From Phallusia fumigata (lineage: Eukaryota; Chordata; Ascidiacea; Phlebobranchia; Ascidiidae): a stretch of DNA of 28,960 nucleotides. The notes under the pieces were generated by a model, which searched no databases, was not told the DNA's origin, and saw nothing but the letters and a program-made list of their open reading frames with translations. The stretch spans positions 1 through 28,960 of the forward strand of contig QXVZ01017750.1 in NCBI GenBank assembly GCA_008931825.1, in the 5' to 3' direction. Below, one piece after another: positions 1 through 9,897 of the stretch (position 1 is the stretch's first letter; every line of letters starts with the position of its first letter). The translations under genes and the position numbers were made by a program.

Positions 1-286
1 AAACTGTCAGGTTTTCGCACGATTTGAATAAACATTTAAATCAAAACAGAAGAACGATGTGCACAAGGTACAAGCAGAACTCAAGCTAAGAGAAGAAAAG
101 TCTGGAAACCGTTTGGTTCAAAATATAACACCAATTAAAATATACGGAAGAAATTAGTGATAGGCCTACAAAGTTGTTGGCACAAATCGTAACCTCCAGT
201 TGCCATTATAGCGGGGATCAAAGTTTTTCTGCTTTAACAACAAGAGACTTTGTTTGACTCCAGAATGTCCTTTTGTGATCCTTTAG

Positions 287-1510
287 TTAACAGCAAGCCG
301 AGCGAATAAAATTGACTGTGTTACGGGGAAACGGGGAATTCTCGGCCAGGGGAAATTTGGCTGTGTAAGACTCGGGCGAATGGAAAGCAAGGAAGTTGCA
401 TTGAAATGTTTCAGTCTTAAAAAACAGCCGGACGGATTTCTTAATACACAAGAAAGGTACGTTTTTCTGGTAATTAGGACAATAAGATGAACCTATTAAA
501 CTGTCCACGCTACGTCAAGTATAAGAAGAATAAGATACAGGCGTTGCCATAGTTACTCACTTGTTTCTCCCGATTAAACCTATTGTTTGTTCAGAGTTCA
601 GGGCGAGTATAAATTGCTCCAACTGGCGCAACACGATAATGTATTGAAAATATTCGACCTCACACGATGGCGTGACAACATGGCGATTGTCACCGAGTAC
701 TTACAGTTTGGCGATCTTGCGAGGTTAGTGTTCGCCAACGATAGCACACTCGGTCAGAATATTCGCATCAGCTTTCCGTTGCGTCTTCGACTGGTTCATG
801 ACGTCACAAAGGGTGTGACGCACTTACACAAACTTCCCGGAGGAGGTCACGTAGTCCACGGCGACCTGAAGTGCGAAAATGTTTTGCTCACGCAAAATCT
901 TCGATGCAAGATAGGGGATTTTGGAAGCGCGTTTTATGTTGGCGGCGACTGTGTGTCACGTGATGACGTGTACACCACAACCTCTATAACTTCACCGGAA
1001 GTTCTCAGCCTCGAATCGGGACCGAGCAAGGAAACTGACGTCTACAGTGTGGGAATCTTCATCCAGACCGTATTTTTTCGCTTCCAGCCATTTGCTCACG
1101 TTCTTGATGGCGTACCAAGCCAGCAGCATGATGAAAAGATAAAGAACGCGGTTTTGAGAAAAGATCATCCGATCCCTGATACAAGACGTCAGCCCGTGTT
1201 CCATGATGCTGTGCAGGAGCGTTGTATCAATTTAGTTGTGGAAATGGAGGAAGAGGCGAATAAATGTCGGGAAGCCAATCCCAAGGATCGGCCCCAAATC
1301 TCTGAAGTCCAGAAACGTATTTCTAATCTACTCGAAAATCAACACGTCCCTACAGAGAATGAAATCCGCTCAACGCAGAAAATATTGAGAGACAACCTTC
1401 ATTCTGCCGGAAGTGACGTAAAATTCGTTCCACTTGACCGATTCTGCCCCGAAGATGGAAGTTTTCTTCCTGGTCTGTATTTTTGCAAGCACCCGCTGAT
1501 TTTAGTTTAA
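287..1510 (+). CDS. Protein kinase, 5'-incomplete, two exons visible
   Basis: Exons 287(or upstream)-456 and 595-1510 join in phase 2 across a GT-AG intron of 138 bases. The first exon encodes a glycine-rich loop (GQGKFG, 344-361) and the VALK lysine. The second encodes the catalytic loop HGDLKCEN (about 860-883), a DFG motif (918-926), SPE in place of APE, and a subdomain XI DRP motif. These show a complete, probably active kinase fold. The HRD arginine is replaced by glycine (HGD), which suggests a kinase not controlled by the usual activation-loop contact. About 80 residues follow the domain, ending HPLILV before TAA. No in-frame ATG occurs between the TAG at 284-286 and the glycine loop. 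The start therefore lies in an upstream exon spliced near 287, and I could not find it in bases 1-286. The substrate and subfamily are not determinable; a TKL/RIPK-like affinity is only an impression. Confidence 0.88.
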
Positions 1511-1868
1511 ATTTAAAATATATTTTGCAGTTACTTTTGCATTTTAAATTTAATGGGCTGTTGTAAGCAGATGTGGTATAACTGCGTATTATAAACCTAT
1601 GTGGTGGGACAAATATTATAAGTCACGAACATAAAAAAACATTTGATTTTTGAATATCCAAACACTGAATTTTCGTAAAAACTCGAAGGATTTTGTTGCT
1701 GTATTGTTTTTTTTTCTGAAATTTTAAACTTAGGCACACAGATTACATTTCGGAAAATACAAGATTAAAAAAAACTTACTTTATAGGATTATACCCGAGT
1801 TTGTTTAGGTTCCTCCTTTCCTACCCTTTGCAAATAGATAAATAACGAAATAATCTTTTTAATTACAG

Positions 1869-2034
1869 CACCAACTGTGAATTGGACAGCCGTGATTGCA
1901 ATTACTTTCGTAAGTAACTTTGTTTCAAGTCTGAACTAATTCAAACATCTGAATTTGTGTCCTCCAAATATTGCTTTCAGGTTCTTTTCGGATTGGTGCT
2001 GAGTTGGGTACTTGGTCATCACCACTTCGTATAG
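1869..2034 (+). CDS. Orphan two-exon transmembrane C-terminus
   Basis: Two short exons, 1869-1909 and 1981-2034, have clean signals (cag at 1866-1868, gtaagt at 1910, ttgctttcag at 1971-1980). They join in frame into a continuous hydrophobic helix preceded by PTVNWTA and followed by GHHHFV and a TAG stop. The helix spans the splice junction, which argues that the splice is real. The first exon must be entered in phase 1. No upstream partner is obvious. The only coding exons on this strand upstream are the kinase's, and the kinase exon already has its own stop at 1510. This could be an alternative membrane-anchored 3' end of the kinase (a weak phase-1 donor, gtgacg, exists at 1413), or the remnant of another gene. 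Moderate-to-low confidence in coding status; low confidence in parentage. Confidence 0.4.
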
Positions 2035-3608
2035 AGCCCACGCTCGTCACTGTCTGCGGGTGTGGAATGACTTCAAGATGTAGGCTGCCCCCTTTCTCTG
2101 TGTCCGTTTTAAATTTATATCGTGATCGTCAGCTTGTGAATGTAGATTTTATTTGTTGTGTTCTGTGTGTCGCAAATTTCCTCATCTTTGTGTTTATTTT
2201 CTTGTATAAAGTCTCGGTTAAAGTTTCATACAAATCAACTTAACTTACTGTTATGTGGACTGCCTATCAAGCTTACTGGTCACAAATCCTGGAGGTATGA
2301 GACCCCGCAGATTAGGCACTCGGCACTGAACTGGGACCTCACACTTTGTACATAGGTGCCAACTTGAGTTTCAACGTTTCCCGTGCTGCCATGTTGAAAA
2401 AAACGACGAGGTATTGATGCTTACGTTTTAGCCCCAAAACACCAAACCGCCTTTACCACATAACCAACGCAGTGTCGTTGAACAAAACTAAGCTATTTAT
2501 CAAGCGGTCACTTTGCATGGATGTCGGCTGTGCAGTTCCTACATTTGCCGCAGGGTGTCGCACTTAAGCGAGAAATCCTGCAAACGCGGTCTGTTACGTC
2601 ACACATTTCCTCTCGTTTTTCGCCCTTTTTTGCCCTCGCACCAAAGTTTTTGACACGTACAAAATAATGCCTTAAATGCTGCAAACTAAAGTTTTATTTG
2701 GCTGGCGACGTACAAATGCATATGTGGAGATTTTTATCCATAACATTAGGTCTTTTCCAATAGCTAAATGCTGAAAAGAACAAATATGCTGCTTTTGCAG
2801 CCTACATGTGCATTTGTAGTTAAAGGTTTTACCAACTTGACTTTATTCGTATACTTTTCTCCATAGTAAAGTTTCAATGCTGGCGAACGTTGCGTAAAAA
2901 ACTGTTTAAAACTACGTTGTTACTAGGCAACAGAACCGCACAAATTGTATTGTACGAACCTATCTGACGCTTTGCAAATGCAAATATTATAAAACACGTT
3001 TATAACCTTAAAATATTTGATTTCCCAGAACTTTATTCTCACTTTTCCTTTCGTATTAGTTGAGCGAATATCGATTTTTACGCATTAGCGTTTGTTAAAT
3101 ACTGCTGTTTGAAATTACACTATGTGTAGCTGTAGTGCATCAATAACAGAAATAACTTATGTTGCCAAGAGGTAACATCTAGCTTTTAACACAACAGATG
3201 GTAATCACACGATCAAAATACATTACATTTATTTCGTAATAAACCAGAAAACGTTTAGATAATTGTAGCGTAATAATTTGTAGCGACAGATATATTTGGC
3301 AACAATTTTTGACAAACTGCTCGTAAACATTTAAACCAACGCGTTTCGCAACCGATGACGTCACGAAATTACAACTTTCGGTTTGTGGGTTAATTCAAGA
3401 CCACCAGTGTTTATTCAGCACCATCAATAGACATCATTCATGTCAGCTTTGTGTCACATCGGGCGTTGTAAAGAGAAAAAGATGTTTGATGGATTGTTAA
3501 TTTGTTAGATTGCTTGGTTTTATCGATGTTGAAGCAATGTATATTTTGCAGATAATTACAACATTTTTGGTAGTCAGCTGTTTAACATAGATTAACGTGT
3601 TTGCAAAC
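2035..3608 (+). other. Intergenic stretch, no gene seen
   Basis: This stretch is AT-rich, with frequent stops in all frames and no exon-like pieces flanked by good splice sites. It should contain the 3' UTR of the transmembrane exon pair on the left and the promoter of Ig receptor 1 on the right. I see no convincing TATA box near 3570-3605. A short tRNA-like segment near 2290-2355 is too degenerate to call. Confidence 0.6.
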
Positions 3609-6600
3609 ATGAGCTTCAGGGTTTTATTGTTGTTTTCGTGTTTCGTGATATCAACTGGAAAATTTGCACTTACAAGTGAGTCGAAAGTTGTCATGTTTTG
3701 ATTAAGCTACTCTTTAGTTCCATGTTATGTGTTTCTAAGTTAAGATTGATATAACAACAAATGTTAAGTAAGTTTTATTCCTGATTGGCAAATCTTTTTC
3801 AGATTGCAGTTGTGTCTTTCACGTCTCACCCAATTACACAACATGGGCATCACAATATAAAGGAGTATTGTATACAGCCGAAATTTGTGATATAATTGAG
3901 GTGCTATGGATAGTAAACTACCCAGCTGATGACTATTGGGGTTTACGAGGTTCAGACTACGCTATACATAGTAGATTCGACGGAAACTGGGAACGGGGGG
4001 ACTTTAACTATAACGAATTTAATTCATCTTTGATCCAAAATGGAAGTTGCGTTGTCACAACATTGGAAGTAGCAATTCCAATGAATCATTCCTTTAACAA
4101 TATTAATTTGGAGTTATATTCTAAATGTGACAGAAACTATTGTGTAGGTGAGGGCATCATAGTCATCCAAGGTAACTAAATTATTTTTTATTTTCGCACC
4201 TGTGTTGAAGGCGTTAATTCACAGAATATTAACGTTTCAGATTGCAATGAAACATTGCATGATGACGTAATAGTGACATCATCATCTGGTTTCAACTTTA
4301 ATTCATTAGGAAACTTTGGTTGTCTAAATAATGGAAACCTATTTTACACAAACGCGGAGGAATTAAATAACACTGAAACAGTTTGTTTACAATCAGCTCA
4401 ATGGTTGGGTCAGGATGGTTTGCAATGCTGGAAAGGTTTGTCAATTGTACAAGCGAAAGCTCAAACACTATTTATTTAGTTAATATCTGGCGCATTTATT
4501 AAACAATAGAAAAATACAAATTGAAGAAGGATATATGGATTTGTAGCCTTTGGTCTTTTACTACACCCGCACCTGCTTCCTTTTACCTGTTTGTTTAATT
4601 TTAAATTGTGCATTAAATTACATTATTTTTTTCAGCCCCGATTGTCATATTGCAAGACAACTCAACGTCTTGTAATGCAGTTGGCGACACATTGAGCTTG
4701 TCATGTTTATACGATGACTCTTTACCACAGGGAAATGCAACAAAATTCTTTATTGGTGAAGAATCTACAAATGTTAAAAAAGTTTAGTATTTTTTCGTAT
4801 GGTACATATCAAAGGTTTGCAATATTACTTTTACATGTATTCAAGGGCGAAACGTTTTTTCTGTCTCTGCAACGGCAACATAATGGGACAGAAATATTTT
4901 GTCAAGCTTTAACACCCTTTACAGACAAATACTCGGAAAGTGGAAGATCTGATGTCATAGCCATTAACGTGTTTTGTAAGTTGAAATTGAACACCTAAAA
5001 AACTTGCTATTTTTGTAATTCACAAATACTTTCCAGCAAAACCTGAAAACGTAAATGTAAATGTTGACACTTCGGATGACGTCATCAAGTCAGGATCAAT
5101 GATATTTCTCAATTCCTTTCAAACCGTTCCGCTCCATTGCACAAGCGATGTGGATCCAGCGAATTGTACCTGGAGACTTAATGGAACTGTGTTTTCAACT
5201 TCATGTGACACAAATCAATATTTTGACCAATCAGGATTTGTTACGTGTCATGTTTCAAATTGTGCTGGATCTCAAGAAAGTCAAACAAAGGATATATTCG
5301 TGGTCGAATCAAGTAAGTTTGTTGCAAAATGTGTCTCAAGAACCAAACTGCGTTTTTACTAATTTATTGATAGGAACTGCAAGTATCCAACACAACGCAC
5401 CAGTTATCGAAGGACAGACCTTGTCTTTGATTTGTAACATCGATTACCAAAAGGAACTTAACACATCTTTTCAATGGATATCTCCTTCAAACGTCATTGC
5501 CTCCAGCAATCCAGTTCTAAACATACAGAACATCACACGTTTTGGAAATGGAAATTATGTTTGCGATACAACTGACTTGTTTCAAACTTCATCCGCGATG
5601 GTTGGCGTTTCTGTGCTATGTAAGATTCTTAAAGAGCGGTGTCTGTTTTTTGTTTAATTTCGTGAGTCACTCTGTGCTGTGGGATTTCTTTACTTTTTCA
5701 CAATTTTACAGACAAACCGTATGACGTACTATTAACCCCACAAGAATCTACCAACATCGTTCACACCGGTTCACAAATACTTCTAAATGGAAATCAAGAT
5801 GTGACGTTGTTTTGTGAGAGCGATGCCAACCCACAAGCAAACTGCTCGTTTCAATTTGCTAACAAAAGTTCTGAATCATTTAGCTCTTGCGAAATAACAA
5901 AACACGTCAGCTCACAACAATCAGTTACTTGTTTTGCTGCAAATACATATGGCGATGGGGAATCACCTTCACTAGAACTAATTGTAGTGAAAGAAAATGA
6001 AAGTAAGTGAAAAGTGAAAGTAATTATCTCTTAAAATGTTATGGCTTATTTTTACAGGAATTCCGAACATACAATTCGGCTCGAACGACACAGAACAAAT
6101 ATTTGCTGGCGATGACGTAACTTTAAACTGCAGTCTTCCATATCAAAATGAACTAAACACGTTATTTGCATGGGAAATTCCATCAAGTGATCGTGAAGTT
6201 GACCAAAATAGGCCTGTTCTTAAGTTAAACAACTTAACAAGGTTTGATTGGGGAAATTACACTTGCATTACTGTCAACCATTTCGGAACTACTCAAAATT
6301 TTGCTCTACTGGATGTTTTATGTAAGTGTAAAAGAGTTAATTCGCAGGCACTGCACCATATATGGTATTTGTAAATGTTTTTGGATTTAGTTGAACCAGT
6401 TTCTCAAAACAGCAACGCTGTCGATTGTAGTCATGGTGATGTAGAAAACGGAACTTGTATCTTTCAATTTTCTTCTAATCCTTTCGTTGATATTTGGACA
6501 TTGGCTGTGAATGGTAAAACACATCTGAATGTAGATATAATACGCTTTATTTACAGTCGTACGCCCTTGTATATTATCATTAGGTACGGAAGTTTTCTGT

Positions 6601-7865
6601 CCATTTTGTAGCATTACTACTTACGATGACATCACATTACAGACATTTCACTTTAACATGGTACGTGCAGTTCAGATTTTTTTGGCCTAGAGCCTTTTTT
6701 TACTTGCGTTTTTTATGTGGGGCGTTGGCAACATTTTGAACTTTGAACGCAATGTGCCAGTTTACCAATTATGTGAAAACGTTAAAGAATTCGCGTGTCA
6801 TGTTAACGACACTGTTTTTACGTTAAATATGTAAAATCTAGTTTACACATGCTTTCTGTAGCTAGTTGCTTCAGTTGTACTGTATTTAGCGTCAGAAATC
6901 AATACGATCACTTAGTTTGGGTCAAAAATTCATTGGGGCATAAACTTGTCACTTTTCTTGTCATTATCAATCACCTCGCGAACCAACCGTGGCACGCTTG
7001 CCAGGGGTTGCCTACACCTATTAGTGGTTTGGAAAACACAACTGAAAACTATTTGTACCAATGTAAATATTCCTAACAAGGCAAACTTCAAAAGGCCTCG
7101 TCTTTTACTTCAGGCGTTCGAACGGGATGCAACGCAAACATCTAAAGACGACCTGGAATACGAACTCACCCTAAGATCGAGTTCCTTTCCCGAAGCAACG
7201 CTCACTGCTTATATCCACGTGACGGGAGAGGTTGACATTGTAACAACTGCTCCAACTCCACCAAGCGGCGGTGATCAAACAGTGATAATAGCAGTAAGCG
7301 TTGTCGGGGCCATTGTGCTCGTTGCCATAGTGATTGCTACGGTGTTTTTCCGCCGCCAAAGAAACACTTTGGAAAAAACAGGTGTGTTTTATGAGAAAGA
7401 AGATTTTTTCATGACAAATCTCATTTTTAGACATATTTGGTATTGACCCCTTGACACAGCAAATTTACCTTCTCTGAGCTTTGAATGTGCAGAAGTACAA
7501 TGGCGTTTTTGACAATAATGCTTGGCATTGTAGGCGAAGCTAAAAAGCAAGATATTATTTACATGAACACACAAAATGAGGACAAGCAAGATGTAGCAAG
7601 GGGCAATGTTGAATCTTCCGAAACAGAACACAACTACGTAGAGATAGGAGAGCACATCTATGCTACTGAAGGTTGGTTTGGTTTAATAAACAAACTATTT
7701 TTGTCACTAACTTGCTTCTTTGCTCTTTTAGTCGACAAACCTGGTTCCAAATATGAAAACGTTTCTTTTCCTTACGAGGAAGAAAATTCGTATGGTAAGT
7801 GATAATTAACGGAGAACTGATTGATTTGCAAATTTTTACATTATTTTTCAGCCACGGATATTTGA
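3609..7865 (+). CDS. Ig-superfamily receptor 1 with tyrosine-motif tail
   Basis: Exons: 3609-3675, 3803-4171, 4241-4435, 4636-4781, 4846-4975, 5037-5312, 5374-5619, 5712-6002, 6058-6321, 6391-6513, 6584-6660, 7114-7381, 7534-7671, 7732-7794, 7852-7865. They total 2667 bases, or 888 residues. A signal peptide (1-22) is followed by an unrecognised cysteine-containing domain (23-145, with TTWASQYKGVLY) and a sushi-like module (146-210, ending LQCWKG). Five Ig domains then span about 211-661; Ig1 is split over two exons. A membrane-proximal module leads to a TAPTPP stalk, a transmembrane helix at about 785-807, and an 81-residue tail. Tail tyrosines are Y827 (IIYMNT, a Grb2-SH2-type YxN), Y852 (NYVEI), Y860 and Y871 (SKYENV, which fits the ITIM consensus S/I/V/LxYxxI/V/L). 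Many N-glycosylation sequons are present. The paralogue at 16162-20352 supports every splice. A surface receptor signalling through SH2 proteins is inferred; the ligand is unknown. Confidence 0.9.
6661..7113 (+). other. Longest intron of Ig receptor 1
   Basis: A 453-base intron between gtacgt (6661) and cttcag (7108-7113). The matching intron in receptor 2 (19390-19713) is 324 bases and not obviously similar. Open frames inside it carry no domain features, so I treat it as non-coding. Confidence 0.6.
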
Positions 7866-8879
7866 CTTTATCAGAGTGACAACAATCTTTAGTTGATTCT
7901 CTTTTATCTCAAACAACAATGATGTTCCTCAAAGGTCTATGTTGGCATGAATTGCTCTGCAAATATAAATATTCATTTGATTTGTTTTTACCGCGTGTTA
8001 AATTAGGAACAGGTGTGTTGTGATTTAAATACGAACAGTTCTATTTGCAGTATCTCCATATATTTGGTAACCTTCGGTCTTGGACATTGTCAGCTAAGTA
8101 TAAGCCGATTATACTTACGTTGAAGCCTTGCTGCGTGTGAACTGATATAAAATAAAAAAACGAAGCTTGACAGGCGGGTGTATGGATTTTAAATTGCTCT
8201 CTTTCTGAAGCATCTGTCGGTTTGTGTTTTACAATAAACGTAAATGTGCATTATTTTTTGACACAAAGTCTGAAAGGATACGGAAGGCATATTGAGCTTT
8301 TTAATACTGGTTTTCAGATGTGTTTTAGCCTTATACACTACACACTCAACTTACCAGCTAGGTGCATAAGTCAAACAAATGGCATCACAATTACAATGCT
8401 AATCCCACAGTTGTATTTTTTTAAGATGGAATAGTAACGTTTTTATGGGTTTGAAGTTTAGACTTTTGAAGTTTAAGTTTAGTTGAAATTTCAATGGGTA
8501 TGTTTGGAAACCATTTTAAAAAACAAAAAAGATGCTTTATAAGCTTTTGAGATATCGAAAAGTTGTGGAACTTGTAAACAAAGCTAGAAAGCAAAAAACG
8601 TTACAGTCTCTTCATTGTCGTATTCCACATAATGCGTTGCTTTCGTAGTAACTACATCACAATACTGATCTTGCTGTTTGGTCCAGCTGTTGTGATGTCC
8701 TCTGAAACGTATTTATAGCTTGGTGTTTTGTGCAGATGTGTTCATAAATTTGTACCCTTTCCACAGGAATCGAGTTGACGCAAACATTTTACTCGAAGGT
8801 TAATAATCAATCGAAGCAAGACTCACCTACTCAAGGTTCCGTACTTTTAAGTAGCCCTCCTGGTCTGAATATTTCTGTT
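7866..8879 (+). other. 3' UTR of Ig receptor 1, then gene-free DNA
   Basis: The segment directly after the stop resembles the DNA after receptor 2's stop. Examples are the shared gagtgacaacaat and caaacaacaatgatgt stretches, and a matching acgggtgtat-type motif after each poly(A) signal. The duplication therefore included the 3' UTR. Beyond about 8200 I see nothing I can support. Confidence 0.6.
8151..8156 (+). promoter_or_regulatory. Poly(A) signal of Ig receptor 1
   Basis: AATAAA lies 286 bases after the stop codon. The paralogue has the same signal 296 bases after its stop, within similar sequence, which supports use of this site. Confidence 0.65.
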
Positions 8880-9182
8880 TTTGTTTGTTTCATTTTTATC
8901 CTCGCTGGGGCGGAGCAACGCCTGAATGCGTTGTGCTCATTATGAGTCCGCCGTCGAGCTACCTGCTTCATTGCAGTTCCGTTGGATCTTTTTTATTTGA
9001 TTTTTACGATTTTTGAAAGTTGGTGACTTCAATTTGAGTCAACCCATTGGGTTCCCCTGGATTGGAGCAATGTCGCTTGAGTTTCTTGCTCATGAAACAC
9101 AGGCGACCGAGATGAGATTAAAACCCTAAACCTTGTGTACACAAGGTAGTTGCGCTAACTACTCAGCCATCTTGGCGGCTGT
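8880..9182 (-). repeat. tRNA-derived SINE, minus strand
   Basis: Read on the minus strand from about 9180, the sequence begins with a tRNA-like head. TGGCTGAGTAGTTAGCGCA fits an RNA polymerase III A box, and about 35 bases later GGTTTTAATCT resembles a B box (consensus GGTTCGANTCC). An 18-base perfect palindrome (accttgtgtacacaaggt, 9130-9147) lies where the anticodon arm would be. A body of about 200 bases follows and ends in an A-rich tail (aaacaaacaaaaac, minus strand, near 8880-8893). These are the hallmarks of a tRNA-derived short interspersed element. No target duplication was found, so the edges are approximate. Confidence 0.6.
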
Positions 9183-9894
9183 TAAATAAGTTTATCGTTA
9201 GGAAATCCGCCCAGCAAAAAAAAAACTGAAATTTTTGACTTTCAATACAAAGACGTTTACCAACCAACCATACTGTTAAACCCGTAAATTCCTGCAATCT
9301 TCCTAAAGATATCACATATTGGTAACATAACGGCTGTGCAGGCGAACCTGTAGTTTTGGAACCTCCCCGTGCGACACACTTGAGTGCACTATTAAAAGGG
9401 GAATCACCCACCTTGCCATTTTAGAGGAACCCCAAGAAAAATTGTAGGAAATGTCGGACCAGGGTTGCCACTCGTTGGGATTTTCCCTTAGATCTTGGGA
9501 TGTCAGCCCTGAGCTTCTTGGAAAATACTTTTGTGTTTTTAACATGATACACTTAGCAAGTATAAATTTCACTTTTTTCTATTGTTACTATTGCCAAACA
9601 TCAGGAACAGGCCTTGCAGTTGCAACAGCATTCCTTATTGTTTGACACAAGCGGAGTTTAACGCAGAAAAGTAAGACTTACATTATGTTTGCCTTATCGG
9701 TAGCCTTGTTGGTAAAATGCTATATTTATCTAAAGAAATGCCTTTTGGGAGTCACATTGCCCTCTTTGTGTTTTTGCTAGTGTCCCTTTATTTAACAAAT
9801 TATCTGCAAGTGGCCCAGGCCCAGGGTATGAATCAATGTCTTAGATGAAATATTTATTTTTCAAACAAGTGTAATATTTTTGTATATCTTTCAG
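9183..9894 (+). other. Upstream region and possible 5' UTR exon of the small membrane protein gene
   Basis: No coding exon is supported here. A possible non-coding first exon ends at 9670 (agaaaa|gtaaga) and would join the acceptor at 9885-9894 (tatctttcag). A TATAAAT at 9561-9567 could serve a start about 30 bases downstream. Both are suggestions from motif and spacing only. Confidence 0.3.
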
Positions 9895-9897
9895 AAC

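Noticed and set aside
1..286. First exon of the kinase beginning at the ATG at 57
   Set aside because: ATG TGC ACA AG|gtacaa gives the wrong phase for entry into the exon at 287 or 294, producing stops or frame conflict.
1971..2355. Open frames of 65-90 codons on the + strand
   Set aside because: They are shadows over the transmembrane exon pair and its 3' flank in other frames, with no domain content.
2285..2355. Possible second tRNA-like SINE fragment (minus strand)
   Set aside because: The B-box-like sequence is only partly matching and no A box or tail was found.
7534..7865. Classical ITAM in the receptor tail
   Set aside because: The spacing between YVEI and YENV is 15 residues rather than 6-12, so the ITAM consensus is not met. 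I report ITIM-like and YxN sites only.
3609..7865. Naming the Ig receptor as a VCBP
   Set aside because: VCBPs are secreted with V-type Ig domains and a chitin-binding domain. This protein has a transmembrane helix and signalling-type tail and no chitin-binding domain was seen.
8767..8802. Exon-like piece after ccacag with a gttaat donor
   Set aside because: Very short, with a weak donor, no partner exons and no paralogous counterpart after receptor 2.
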